A stretch of DNA of 64,000 nucleotides from Lentzea alba (GTDB lineage Bacteria > Actinomycetota > Actinomycetes > Mycobacteriales > Pseudonocardiaceae): assembly GCF_011067745.1 (NCBI RefSeq), contig NZ_JAAMPJ010000010.1, forward strand, positions 310,001-374,000. Direction: 5' to 3'. The notes under the pieces are model-generated. The model searched no databases, was not told the DNA's origin, and saw nothing but the letters and a program-made list of their open reading frames with translations. Numbering within the stretch: the first letter of the stretch is position 1; every line of letters begins with the position of its first letter. Shown here piece by piece: positions 24,728-33,169 of the stretch. Made by a program: the position numbers and the translations under genes.

Positions 24728-25698
24728 CACGGGGACGGTTGGGTGGTCTCGGCGAGCTTGTCCGCGTGTTGGAGCACTCCCAGTTCGCGCAACATCCGGT
24801 CGCGCTGGGCGGGGTCGTGCGCTACGTGCGAGACGTGCAGTGCCTTGCGCAGGCGGGCTTTTCGCCACGGCGTCCAGCGGCTGGCCAGGGCCAGCTTGGC
24901 CGCGCGCAACGCCGCACGGTCGCGGGTGCGCGCCAGGGCGTCGCGGCCGTCGTCGCCCAAGCCCAGCAACGACAACACGCGTTCCCGCAGTTCACGGCCT
25001 ACGCGTGCCCAGGTTGTCGTGCGTTGGCGGGACGCGCGGATCTCGATGCCGAGCGCCAGGTGCAGCATCACCAGGCCCAGCACCGGTCCTAGCAGGACGC
25101 GGGCAGTGCCGGCGATCGGGCCGGACAGGCTCAGGGCGGCGAACGCGGCGAACGCCGTCAGCGCCCACGCCACCAGTCGTGCCGGACCGGGGCGGCCGTC
25201 GCGGCGCACGCCACCGCGCATGGCCCAGCCGCACGCGATCAGCGCTGCCTCCATCACGGAGAACAGGGCGACGCGCTCCCAGGTGTCGGTGATGCCCAGC
25301 CGTTGCTCGAAGAACCGCCACGAGGTGTCGACGCTGACGCCGATGCTCAGCAGTGCGACCGCGTAGAAACCCTTGGCACCATCGGGTTTCGGGGGCTCAG
25401 CCGGTTCGGGGACCTCGCGGTCGGCCTCGTCCATCTCGGCGATCAGTTCCGGGGTCAGCAGCACGTGGCCGCCGGTGTCGGTCACGCCGTTGCGCGCACG
25501 CCACTCGTTCACGATCGCTGCGGCGTAAGGCCTGCCCGGTTCCTTCTGGCCGTGTTTGAACAGCCACCTGCGCACGTCCTCGACGGTGCACCCGCGCGGC
25601 ATGTGCTCCAGCGCGTACAGGATCTGCGACTTCTTGGTCTTCAAGCGGCCTAACGCGGCGGCGTGGTCGGTTAGTTGGCCGACCTCGTCGGTGGTCAC
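24724..25698 (-). CDS. Spd/DUF2637-like membrane protein with helix-turn-helix N-terminus
   Basis: A 324-residue protein. Residues 15-75 look like a small helix-turn-helix (KKSQILYALEHMPRGCTVED, YAAAIVNEWRARNGV), followed by four membrane helices (GFYAVALLSIGVSVDTSWRF, VALFSVMEAALIACGWAM, LVAWALTAFAAFAALSLSG, VLLGPVLGLVMLHLALGIEI) and a basic C-terminus. It resembles DUF2637/Spd proteins found on actinobacterial conjugative plasmids and integrative elements. No integrase or transfer gene is visible here, so it may be a chromosomal relic or a domesticated copy. GTG 25698 is preceded by GGAG. Confidence 0.6.
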   Translation of the reverse strand: MTTDEVGQLTDHAAALGRLKTKKSQILYALEHMPRGCTVEDVRRWLFKHGQKEPGRPYAAAIVNEWRARNGVTDTGGHVLLTPELIAEMDEADREVPEPAEPPKPDGAKGFYAVALLSIGVSVDTSWRFFEQRLGITDTWERVALFSVMEAALIACGWAMRGGVRRDGRPGPARLVAWALTAFAAFAALSLSGPIAGTARVLLGPVLGLVMLHLALGIEIRASRQRTTTWARVGRELRERVLSLLGLGDDGRDALARTRDRAALRAAKLALASRWTPWRKARLRKALHVSHVAHDPAQRDRMLRELGVLQHADKLAETTQPSPW

Positions 25699-25793
25699 TC
25701 GTGCTCTCCGTCCTTCGTGTGGATGTACAGGGGCACGCGGACCCGCGGAACCCTACCGGGTGACTGGACAAGATCCACACCAGGTTTAGGACG

Positions 25794-25824
25794 TTGACAC
25801 TGTCACGGTTGCAGTGTCACTATC
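25794..25824 (+). promoter_or_regulatory. MerR-type promoter with operator in the spacer
   Basis: TTGACA (25794-25799) and CACTAT/ACTATC (25818-25824) form -35 and -10 boxes 18-19 bp apart. A perfect dyad, TGACACTG (25795-25802) and CAGTGTCA (25812-25819), fills the spacer. The long spacer with an internal dyad is the hallmark of MerR-controlled promoters. Transcription would start near the GTG codons at 25827/25830, giving a leaderless mRNA. Confidence 0.7.
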
Positions 25825-25826
25825 GA

Positions 25827-26396
25827 GTGGTGTGGACGCTCGACGAGTTGCTGGAACGTGTCTCCGCCGCGCTGACGGCGGAGTACTCGGGCGCGCCCAA
25901 CGGTCGCGTGCGGGACGTGCCCGACCGGCGGGCCGTTCGCTGGTACGCGACGACCGGGCTGGTCGACAGACCGTCCGCGATGCGCGGCCGCACGGCGTTG
26001 TACGAGAAGCGCCACCTGCTCCAGCTGGTGGCCGTGAAGCGACTGCAGTCGGAGGGGAGGGCGCTGGCGGAGATCCAGACCGAGCTCGCGGGCGCCACCG
26101 ACCAGACGCTGGCGGCGATCGCCCGAGTTCCCGAAGAACTGCTCGAGAGCGGTGATCCGGCACCACCGGAGGCAGTCCGTCCCCGGTTCTGGGCCGAACC
26201 CGCCGCCGCACCGGCTGCGGCGCCACCACCGGCGCAGGCCGTCGCGTTGAACGGGGTCGCGCTCGGCGGAGGCGCTGTCCTGCTGGTGCCCGGTACGCCC
26301 ACCGCCGCCGACTGCGCGGACCTCGCGGCCGCCGCCCGGCCGTTGCTCGACCTGCTCGCCGCCCGTGGTCTGCTCACGAATGAAAGGGAGTCCTGA
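25827..26396 (+). CDS. MerR-like transcriptional regulator
   Basis: A 189-residue protein with an N-terminal MerR-like winged helix (PDRRAVRWYATTGLVDRPS, RTALYEKRHLLQLVAVKRLQSEGRALAEIQTELAG) and a low-complexity Ala/Pro-rich C-terminus. GTG codons at 25827 and 25830 are alternative starts; both sit at the predicted transcription start, so translation is probably leaderless. TGATG couples it to the VIT/VWA gene. The dyad within its own promoter suggests autoregulation of the pair. The signal is unknown; no metal-binding Cys cluster is seen. Confidence 0.8.
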   Translation: MVWTLDELLERVSAALTAEYSGAPNGRVRDVPDRRAVRWYATTGLVDRPSAMRGRTALYEKRHLLQLVAVKRLQSEGRALAEIQTELAGATDQTLAAIARVPEELLESGDPAPPEAVRPRFWAEPAAAPAAAPPPAQAVALNGVALGGGAVLLVPGTPTAADCADLAAAARPLLDLLAARGLLTNERES

Positions 26397-28729
26397 TGAC
26401 CATCTCCGTCGCCCCGATGACGTCCACCGAAGCGGACCGCATCGCCCGGACCAGCGAGGACGCGGGTGTCGGCGCGCTGCGCACCGAACGCGGCAACCTG
26501 CCGCTGGAGCGCCTCGACGTGCGGGCGACGATCACCGGTCTCGTCGGCCGCGTCGTGCTGACGACCGGCTTCGTGAACACCCACGACACCGCCCTCGAAG
26601 CCACCTACGTCTTCCCGCTGCCGGACCGCGCCGCCGTCACCGGCATGAAGATGACCGCCGGCGACCGCACCGTCGAGGCCGAACTGCAGGAACGCGGCGC
26701 CGCGCGCCAGGCCTACGACGACGCGATAGCGGCGGGCCGAAGAGCGTCCATCGTGGAGGAGGAGCGGCCCGACGTCTTCACCATGCGGGTCGGCAACATC
26801 CCGGCGGGCGAACGGGTGACCGTCGAGCTCAGCCTGGTCGGGCCGCTGGTGTTCGAGGACGGCGCGGCCACGTTCCGGTTCCCGCTGGTGGTGGCGCCCA
26901 GGTACGTGCCGGGCTCGCCGCTGCCGGGGCCGTCCGTGGGCGACGGGTACGCCGACGACACGGACCTGGTGCCGGACGCGTCCCGGATCACGCCGCCGGT
27001 GCTGCTGCCGGGCTTCCCGAACCCGGTGCGGCTCGGGATCGGCGTGGAGATCGACCCGGCCGGGCTCGAGCTCGGCGAGGTGCGGTCGAGCCTGCACACG
27101 GTCGTCACCGAGGGCAACACGGTGTCGGTCGTGCCGGGAGAGCGCGTCGACCGGGACTTCGTGCTGCGCCTGGCCTACGCGGGCAACAGCTCCGCGGCTG
27201 TGTGCGTGCCCGATCCCGACAACGCCGACGAGGGCACCTACCAGTTGACGGTTCTGCCGCCGGACCTGTCCGGCCAGGTCCGCCCGCGTGACGTCGTGCT
27301 GCTGCTGGACCGTTCCGGCAGCATGTCGGGCTGGAAGATGGTCGCGGCCCGGCGCGCGGCGGCTCGGATCGTCGACACGCTGACCAACGACGACACGTTC
27401 TCCGTGATCACCTTCGACGACCGCGTGGAACGGCCGACGGAGCTCGGCAGCGGGCTCGTCGCGGCGACCGACCGGCACCGCTTCCGCGCCGTCGAACACC
27501 TCGCGGGCGTGCAGGCGCGCGGCGGTACCGAGATGTTCGAGCCGCTGCGGCAGGGCCTGAGCCTGCTCTCGGACGTGCGGGAGGGCCGCGATCCGGTCCT
27601 GGTGCTGGTCACGGACGGGCAGGTCGGCAACGAGGACCAGCTGCTGCGCGACATCGATCCGGTGCTCAACCGGACACGGGTGCACGCCGTCGGCATCGAC
27701 ACGGCGGTCAACGCGGGGTTCCTCGGCAGGCTGGCCGCGGCGGGCGCGGGCCGGTGCGAGCTCGTCGAGAGCGAGGACCGCCTGGACGAGGCGATGGCGC
27801 ACATCCAGCGGCGGATCGGCGCGCCGTTGATCACCGACGTCGTGGTGGCGCCCGAGTCGTCGTTGCCCAAGCAGCCCACGGCGATCTACCCCGGTGTGCC
27901 GCTGGTCGCGTTCGGCCGTTACCGCGGATCGGCGCCGGAGTCGTTGAGCGTGCGCGGCCGGACCAGGGACGGTTCGGACTGGCAGGAGACCGTGCCGGTG
28001 GTGCGTCTCGCCGAGCCCGCGGTCCGGGCGCAATGGGCCCGTGCGGCGCTGCGCGACCTCGAAGATCGGTACGCGACCGGTGAGCGGGCGGTGGAGCCCG
28101 AGATCGTACGGACCTCGTTGCGGTTCGGTGTGTTGTGCCGCTTCACCGCGTTCGTCGCGGTGGACGAGCAAGTGGTGTCCGACGGGAAGGTGCATCGGGT
28201 GGTGCAGCCGGTCGAGTCGCCTGCGGGCTGGGAGATGCCGGTGGCACCGTTCGCCGCCGCGCCGATGGTGAGTTTTGGCGCGGCGCCCGGCGGTGGGTAC
28301 GGCGGTGGCCCCGTGGCGCGGTCCGCGTTCGACGGCGCACCTCTGCCTCCTCCGGCACCGCAAGCCGCCGCGGGACGCACCCGAGGCCGTCCTCTGGCGT
28401 CCAAGATGATGCCCGCACCGGCACCCGTGCCGTCGCCCGACGACCCGGCGGAGCTGCGCAAGATCGCCGCGTTGGAAGTCGGGCGGCTGGAGCAGGACGC
28501 GGGACGGCCCGACTGGGAACGCCGGGAGCTGCTCGCCGACCTGGCCAGCCGGCTCGGCACCCTCGTCGCCTCGCGGCAGGGGCCGGCGTACGAGCCGCTG
28601 CGGCAGCTGGTCGTGGAGCTCACGGCGGGCGGGGACGTGAACCAGTTGTGGGCACGGGCGCAGCAGGTGCTGCGGGAGTTCGCCCAGCAGCCCGCCGCAC
28701 CGGAGCGCCGGCGGAGTTTCTGGCGCTGA
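26396..28729 (+). CDS. VIT and von Willebrand factor A domain protein
   Basis: A 777-residue protein of inter-alpha-trypsin-inhibitor-like architecture. Residues 25-160 are a VIT domain (LERLDVRATITGLVGRVVL, EATYVFPLPDRAAVTGMKM, ERGAARQAYDDAI). Residues about 295-480 are a VWA domain with an intact MIDAS, DRSGSMSG (D305), GGTEM and VLVTDGQVGNE. The C-terminal third includes a Gly/Pro-rich linker and a helical end. No signal peptide is seen, so it is probably cytoplasmic. It is coupled to the MerR gene by TGATG. The family's bacterial function is poorly known; protein-protein interaction through the metal site is expected. Confidence 0.85.
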   Translation: MTISVAPMTSTEADRIARTSEDAGVGALRTERGNLPLERLDVRATITGLVGRVVLTTGFVNTHDTALEATYVFPLPDRAAVTGMKMTAGDRTVEAELQERGAARQAYDDAIAAGRRASIVEEERPDVFTMRVGNIPAGERVTVELSLVGPLVFEDGAATFRFPLVVAPRYVPGSPLPGPSVGDGYADDTDLVPDASRITPPVLLPGFPNPVRLGIGVEIDPAGLELGEVRSSLHTVVTEGNTVSVVPGERVDRDFVLRLAYAGNSSAAVCVPDPDNADEGTYQLTVLPPDLSGQVRPRDVVLLLDRSGSMSGWKMVAARRAAARIVDTLTNDDTFSVITFDDRVERPTELGSGLVAATDRHRFRAVEHLAGVQARGGTEMFEPLRQGLSLLSDVREGRDPVLVLVTDGQVGNEDQLLRDIDPVLNRTRVHAVGIDTAVNAGFLGRLAAAGAGRCELVESEDRLDEAMAHIQRRIGAPLITDVVVAPESSLPKQPTAIYPGVPLVAFGRYRGSAPESLSVRGRTRDGSDWQETVPVVRLAEPAVRAQWARAALRDLEDRYATGERAVEPEIVRTSLRFGVLCRFTAFVAVDEQVVSDGKVHRVVQPVESPAGWEMPVAPFAAAPMVSFGAAPGGGYGGGPVARSAFDGAPLPPPAPQAAAGRTRGRPLASKMMPAPAPVPSPDDPAELRKIAALEVGRLEQDAGRPDWERRELLADLASRLGTLVASRQGPAYEPLRQLVVELTAGGDVNQLWARAQQVLREFAQQPAAPERRRSFWR

Positions 28730-28773
28730 TCGGACGATTGCCCACCCGTGGCGCTGCCGGAACGCTGCTACGG

Positions 28774-30705
28774 GTGAGCGCGTTCGGGGAGTGGACGACG
28801 GCCGAGGGCCTGCCCGCGTTCGACTACCGGGCGGGCCCTGCGCCGTGGGATCCGATCCTCGACCCGCCGAAGTCCGTGCACCGGGTGCACTTGGGCAACC
28901 GCCGGATCACGTTGGTGGCCGGCAGTGACGGGCTCAGCAGCGTGTGGGACGAGCACCTCGGGTGCCGGTGGCTCGCCGAGAACACCGGCATCGCCCGGTT
29001 CGGCGAGCTTTCCACCGACGCCGCCACGACAAAGCTGTTCGGTCCCACCTTCTTCCGTCTCTCCGTGGCCGATGCGCACGCCGAGGTCGAACGCACGATC
29101 ATGTGCCCGGAGGGCGAGGCGCCGTGGGTGCTCATCCGGGTCGACGTGGTCAACCGAGCCGAGACGACGCTGCACCGTTCCCTGACCGAGGAATGGGTGG
29201 TGCGCCAGCGCTCGGTGAACCTCGAATTCGGCCCACCCGCTGTTGATGAGGGGAGCTTTCCTAAACCTGACGTTGATGAAAGCTCCCCTCATCAACAGCG
29301 GGTGGGGCTGGAGGTGTGCGGGGGCGAGCGGGTGGAGAGCGTCGACGGGGCGTTGACGGTCGGGGTTGCGGTGGAGGTGCCGCCGGGCGGGCGGAAGACG
29401 GTGTGGTTCCGGTTCGGTTTGCTGGACGGACCGGTGGAACCGGCGGTGGTTTACGCCGACAGCTTGGCCTCGCTGCGGGAGCGGCTGCCGGCCGAGACTC
29501 CTGAGATCACCTGGCACGCGGCGATGCTCACCGGTGGCGCCTGCGTTGATGGCGTGCTTGGCGGTCACACGCTGAACCAGGGGTCCGCCTATGCGTTCCG
29601 GCACGGATTCAACGGCGCGGCAAGGGATCCGTTGCAGCACGCGCTCCCGCTTGTCCACCTCGAACCGGACCTCGCGCTGTCGGTCCTGCGCAACACGTGT
29701 GCCTGGGGGAGTCCTGACGGGGATCTGCCGTACGCGCTGGACGGTCACAAGCAGCCCTGGACCCAGCTGTTCCGGCCGTCCGACCAGAACCTGTGGGCGC
29801 TCTGGCTGGCCGCCGAGTACGCCGCGGCGACCGGCGACCTGGCCGCGTTCGGCCAGCCGGTGCCGTACCACCCCTGCCACGGCGCCGATCCCGTGCCGCT
29901 CGCCGAGAACCTGCGGCGCCAGTTCCGGTTCTTCGTCGACGAGGTCGGCGTGGGGGAGCACGGGCACGTCCGCATCCTCAACGCCGACTGGAACGACCTC
30001 GCCATCAGCGAGTCCGGCGTGGACCGCGACCTGATGATCGAACGCGGCGAGTCGGTGCTGAACTCGGCGATGGCCGCCTGGGTGCTTCCGGTGTACGCGG
30101 GCCTCGCCGAACGGCTGGGTGATCACGCGACGGCGGAGGAAGCGCGTGAACGTGCGGCCGATCTGCGTGAACGCGTTGCGGGGGAGTGGAACGGCCGTTG
30201 GTTCCGTCGCGCGCATGCCCCAGGTGGTAACCCCGTGGGCGATCACGACCTGTGGCTGGAGGTGCAGCCGTGGGCGATCCTCTGCGGTGCGGCCACTCCG
30301 GAGCAGGCACGGTCGTTGCTGCACACGATCGACGAAACCTGCCGAGCCGGCTCACCGCTGGGGGCGCGGCATCGGTGGCCCGTCAGCGGGCAGGGCCAGG
30401 TGTGGTTCTCGGTCAACATGACGCTGATCTGGGCGGCCTCCCGATACGACCCGGACCTGGCGTGGGACGAGTGGCGGCGCATGACCCTGCACGCGCACAC
30501 CGCCGCCTACCCCTCGACGTGGACGGGCACGTTGTCCGGCCCCGACTGCTACCTCGCGCCGGAGAGCGATCGGCCCGGTGAGACGTGGGCCCTGCCCGAT
30601 CTCGGCGTCGCCATGCAGGCCTACCCCGTCGCCAACCTGCACAGCCATTCCCAGCCGTTGCTCGCCCACCTGCGGCTGCGAGGCGTCGAACCCAGGTTCA
30701 GCTGA
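28774..30705 (+). CDS. GH94-like glycoside phosphorylase/hydrolase with inserted palindrome
   Basis: A 643-residue protein resembling cellobiose-phosphorylase-type (GH94) enzymes: an N-terminal beta-sandwich (GSDGLSSVWDEHLGCRW, FFRLSVADAHAEVERTIMCP) and an alpha/alpha barrel (DPLQHALPLVHLEPDLAL, PWTQLFRPSDQNLWALW, ILNADWNDLAISESG with the general-acid Asp D405, ERGESVLNSAMAAW). It should phosphorolyse or hydrolyse a glucoside. GTG 28774 is the likely start, 44 nt after the VIT/VWA gene, but the ribosome site is weak. Codons about 153-178 derive from a 75-bp perfect-arm palindrome read in frame, at the end of the beta-sandwich. The 3' end overlaps the convergent hydrolase gene by 8 bp. Confidence 0.72.
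   Translation: MSAFGEWTTAEGLPAFDYRAGPAPWDPILDPPKSVHRVHLGNRRITLVAGSDGLSSVWDEHLGCRWLAENTGIARFGELSTDAATTKLFGPTFFRLSVADAHAEVERTIMCPEGEAPWVLIRVDVVNRAETTLHRSLTEEWVVRQRSVNLEFGPPAVDEGSFPKPDVDESSPHQQRVGLEVCGGERVESVDGALTVGVAVEVPPGGRKTVWFRFGLLDGPVEPAVVYADSLASLRERLPAETPEITWHAAMLTGGACVDGVLGGHTLNQGSAYAFRHGFNGAARDPLQHALPLVHLEPDLALSVLRNTCAWGSPDGDLPYALDGHKQPWTQLFRPSDQNLWALWLAAEYAAATGDLAAFGQPVPYHPCHGADPVPLAENLRRQFRFFVDEVGVGEHGHVRILNADWNDLAISESGVDRDLMIERGESVLNSAMAAWVLPVYAGLAERLGDHATAEEARERAADLRERVAGEWNGRWFRRAHAPGGNPVGDHDLWLEVQPWAILCGAATPEQARSLLHTIDETCRAGSPLGARHRWPVSGQGQVWFSVNMTLIWAASRYDPDLAWDEWRRMTLHAHTAAYPSTWTGTLSGPDCYLAPESDRPGETWALPDLGVAMQAYPVANLHSHSQPLLAHLRLRGVEPRFS
29232..29306. repeat. 75-bp palindromic element inserted in frame in a coding gene
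   Basis: 29232-29260 is mirrored base for base by 29278-29306: perfect 29-bp arms around a 17-nt loop (29261-29277). The arm core is GAGGGGAGCTTTC / GAAAGCTCCCCTC. The element is 25 codons long and keeps the host frame open. Low-complexity residues (VDEGSFPKPDVDESSPHQQ) result. A perfect palindrome of this length is not expected from coding constraint and suggests a mobile or recently duplicated element, in the manner of Rickettsia palindromic elements. Confidence 0.9.
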
Positions 30706-31378
30706 GCGCGAGCAACGCCGTGAGCAGGTCCTCCGGCGTCTCGACCTGGGGCAGGTGGCCGGTGCGGGGGAGCAGGGTGAACGTCGCGGACGGGATCGCG
30801 GCCGCGTACGCCTTGCCGTAGCCGGGGTCGACGATCCGGTCGCTCTCGCCCCAGAGCACGTGGACGGGAAGGCGCACGTCGCCGAGCCGTTCGAGCAGGG
30901 TCGGGTCCGACATGGACGGTCCGGTGTAGCCGATGAGCGCCTGCACGTCCGGGCTCGGGCCGCCCCCGGTGGGTGCGGGCAACCTGCTGGGGTCGTGGAA
31001 CGAGAAGGACCGGATCTCGGCGACGGACATGCCGCTGACGTCGGTCATCGGGTGGCCGGCGACCTCGACGCCGATCCCGTTGACGATCACCGCGCTGCTC
31101 ACGCGGGGGCTGGCGCCCAGGGCGATCTCGGCCGCCAGCCAGCCGCCGAACGAGTTGCCGAGCACCGTCACGTTCGTGAGGTCCAGCTGGTCGAGCATCG
31201 CGATGTAGTGCCGTGCGAGGTCGGGAACGTTGGTGAGCCCGGCCCGCGAAGTGCCGCCGAAGCCGGGATGGGTGGGTGCCAGCACCTGGGAACCGGTGCG
31301 TTCAGCCAACAGGTCGGCGAACGTCGTCATCGTGGCAGCGCCGCCTCCGCCGTGGAGGAGCAGGTAGGTCTGAGTCAT
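30698..31378 (-). CDS. Alpha/beta-fold hydrolase
   Basis: A 226-residue alpha/beta hydrolase. The start YLLLHGGGGAATMT holds the oxyanion HGGGG, the nucleophile elbow is GNSFGG, the acid Asp is in GESDRIVDP and the catalytic His in RTGHLPQ. The overall length and motifs fit small esterases or C-C hydrolases. The start ATG is divergent from the MarR gene across a 37-bp gap that holds a repeated operator, so this is the likely target of that regulator. The 3' end overlaps the GH94-like gene by 8 bp. Confidence 0.87.
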   Translation of the reverse strand: MTQTYLLLHGGGGAATMTTFADLLAERTGSQVLAPTHPGFGGTSRAGLTNVPDLARHYIAMLDQLDLTNVTVLGNSFGGWLAAEIALGASPRVSSAVIVNGIGVEVAGHPMTDVSGMSVAEIRSFSFHDPSRLPAPTGGGPSPDVQALIGYTGPSMSDPTLLERLGDVRLPVHVLWGESDRIVDPGYGKAYAAAIPSATFTLLPRTGHLPQVETPEDLLTALLALS

Positions 31379-31387
31379 ATAAGGAAC

Positions 31388-31412
31388 CTTAGATAAGCAT
31401 GCTTAGATAAGC
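31388..31412. promoter_or_regulatory. Repeated MarR-type operator
   Basis: CTTAGATAAGC occurs at 31388-31398 and again at 31402-31412. At their junction TAAGCATGCTTA (31394-31405) is a perfect palindrome. The sequence is much more AT-rich than its surroundings and fills the gap between the divergent hydrolase and MarR genes, the expected place for a MarR binding site. Confidence 0.6.
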
Positions 31413-31415
31413 AAG

Positions 31416-31859
31416 ATGGTTAAGATCGCCGCTGTGAAGCACCGTCCCGCCGACGTCGCGCTCGCCGTGAAGCGCCTGCAGCACCGCCACCACCGGGCGC
31501 TCAGCCAGGCGCTGGCCCCGCTCGGGCTGTCGCTCGTGCAGTGGGACACCCTGCGTCACCTGCACCGCAAGCCGGACGCGTCGCTGCACGACCTCGCGGT
31601 GCTGACCTTTCAGACCGACCAGTCGTTCGGCTCCCTGGCGGTGCGCATGGCCGAGCGCGGGCTCATCGAACGCGTTGCCGGACCAGGGCGAGCGGTGCGT
31701 CATCGGCTCACCGACGAGGGTGCGCGGCTGCGGGCCGAGGGGCAGGACCTGGTCGACGGCGTCGTCGAGTCGTCGTTCAGCGCGCTGTCGGCCGCGCAGC
31801 TCCAACAACTGGGTGACCTGCTGGACACCGCACTCGGTGGCGATCTCGCGGATCAGTAG
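31416..31859 (+). CDS. MarR-family transcriptional regulator
   Basis: A 147-residue winged-helix regulator: LSLVQWDTLRHLHRKPDASL, HDLAVLTFQTDQSFGSLAVRM, AERGLIERVAGPGRAVRHRLTDEG. The ATG at 31416 directly follows the repeated operator, so the start may be leaderless, or GTG 31434 may be used instead. Divergent from the alpha/beta hydrolase, which it probably represses. Typical MarR ligands are small aromatic compounds; none can be named here. Confidence 0.85.
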   Translation: MVKIAAVKHRPADVALAVKRLQHRHHRALSQALAPLGLSLVQWDTLRHLHRKPDASLHDLAVLTFQTDQSFGSLAVRMAERGLIERVAGPGRAVRHRLTDEGARLRAEGQDLVDGVVESSFSALSAAQLQQLGDLLDTALGGDLADQ

Positions 31860-31900
31860 TCCGTCATGCGGACCCGCGGTGTGGCCCATACCGTCGATTT

Positions 31901-33106
31901 GTGATCGTGGTGGTGGGAGCAGGCCTTGCGGGGTTGAGCGCTGCGTTGGAACTGACCGCGGCCGGCGTCGAAGTCACGGTGCTGGAGGCCGGTGACGAGG
32001 TCGGTGGCCGCGTGCGGACGGACGTCGTCGACGGCGTGCGGTTCGACCGCGGCTTCCAGATCATGCTGCCCGCCTACCCGGAACTGGAGCGCCTGGACCT
32101 GGGCCCGTTCCCGTTGCGGCACCTGAGGTCCGGCGTGTTCGTGCACGACAACGGCAGGCACGACCTGCTCGCGGACCCGCGCAGCGGATCCGCCGCGTGG
32201 GACGGGATGCTGCGTCAGCACGTCCTGGGCGCGCGTGATCTGGCCGCGCTGGCCGCGTTCTCGGCACGGGACGCGTTCGGACCTGTGTGGCCGCTTCTCG
32301 CTGCAACGGACCGCACGACACGAGAAGAGTTGCGGCGCCTCGGTGTCACCGACCGGGCGGTGGACGCGGTGTTCCGCCGGTTCCTCTCCGGTGTGTTCCT
32401 GGAACGGGATCTGAAGACGTCGTCGCGCTTCTTCCACCTGGTGTGGCGCAGCTTCGCGCGTGGTGGTGCGGCCGTGCCCGCGCTCGGCATGGGTGAGCTG
32501 CCGAAGGCGTTGGCGGCGCGGTTACCCGACGGGACCGTTCAGCTGGAGACCGCGGTGCGAGCCGTGCGCGACGACGGAGTGGACCTCGAAGACGGCGGAC
32601 GCGTGTCCGCCGACGCGGTGGTCGTGGCGACGGACGGCGCGACCGCGGCCACCCTGCTGCCGGGGCTCGCCGAACCCCGCTGGAACAGCGTCACCACCTG
32701 GTACTTCCGGCCGCCGCGATCCCCGCTGCGGGACGGGTGTCTGGTCATCGACGCCAACGGCGGCCCGGTCGTGAACACCGCCGTGATGTCGGAGGTCTCG
32801 CGCCCGTATTCGCCGTATGCCCCGCTGGTGCAGGCGACCGTGCTGGGCGAAGCGTCCGAACAGGACGTTCGCACGCACCTGAACCGCTTGTACGGCACCG
32901 ACGCCAGTCGATGGGAAGTCCTGCGGAGGTACGAGATCGAGCGGGCGCTCCCGGCGATGAACGCGCCGCACCGGTTGCGGCAGTCCGTGCGTGCGGGCGG
33001 ACGCCGTTACGTGTGCGGCGACCACCGTGACACCAGCTCGATCCAGGGCGCGCTGCACTCCGGTCGCCGAGCCGCCCGCGCGGTGCTCGCCGAGGTTTAC
33101 AAATAG
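31901..33106 (+). CDS. FAD-dependent amine-oxidase/phytoene-desaturase-like oxidoreductase
   Basis: A 401-residue flavoprotein. The N-terminal dinucleotide-binding signature VVVGAGLAGLSAALELTAAG followed by EAGDEVGGRVRT is typical of the amine oxidase/protoporphyrinogen oxidase/phytoene desaturase group, and a FAD-binding end (YVCGDHRDTSSIQGALHSGRRAA) closes the fold. It is somewhat shorter than the family's usual 450-500 residues. GTG 31901 has no clear ribosome site. It precedes the alkane hydroxylase gene by 63 bp, but an operator-like dyad sits between, so co-regulation is uncertain. Confidence 0.82.
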   Translation: MIVVVGAGLAGLSAALELTAAGVEVTVLEAGDEVGGRVRTDVVDGVRFDRGFQIMLPAYPELERLDLGPFPLRHLRSGVFVHDNGRHDLLADPRSGSAAWDGMLRQHVLGARDLAALAAFSARDAFGPVWPLLAATDRTTREELRRLGVTDRAVDAVFRRFLSGVFLERDLKTSSRFFHLVWRSFARGGAAVPALGMGELPKALAARLPDGTVQLETAVRAVRDDGVDLEDGGRVSADAVVVATDGATAATLLPGLAEPRWNSVTTWYFRPPRSPLRDGCLVIDANGGPVVNTAVMSEVSRPYSPYAPLVQATVLGEASEQDVRTHLNRLYGTDASRWEVLRRYEIERALPAMNAPHRLRQSVRAGGRRYVCGDHRDTSSIQGALHSGRRAARAVLAEVYK

Positions 33107-33112
33107 CCGACC

Positions 33113-33134
33113 CTTGTCAAATCAACTTTACAAG
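33113..33134. promoter_or_regulatory. Inverted repeat before the alkane hydroxylase gene
   Basis: CTTGTCAA (33113-33120) and TTTACAAG (33127-33134) form an inverted repeat with one mismatch around a 6-nt spacer, about 35 nt before the alkB ATG. It is a plausible operator for the TetR protein encoded directly after alkB. Confidence 0.5.
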
Positions 33135-33169
33135 CCCTATCGTTCTGTCAACCTCCTGAGGAGCGTGGC

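Noticed and set aside
24724..25698. An integrated conjugative element signalled by the Spd-like gene
   Set aside because: No integrase, excisionase, Tra ATPase, replication gene or att-like repeat is seen around it.
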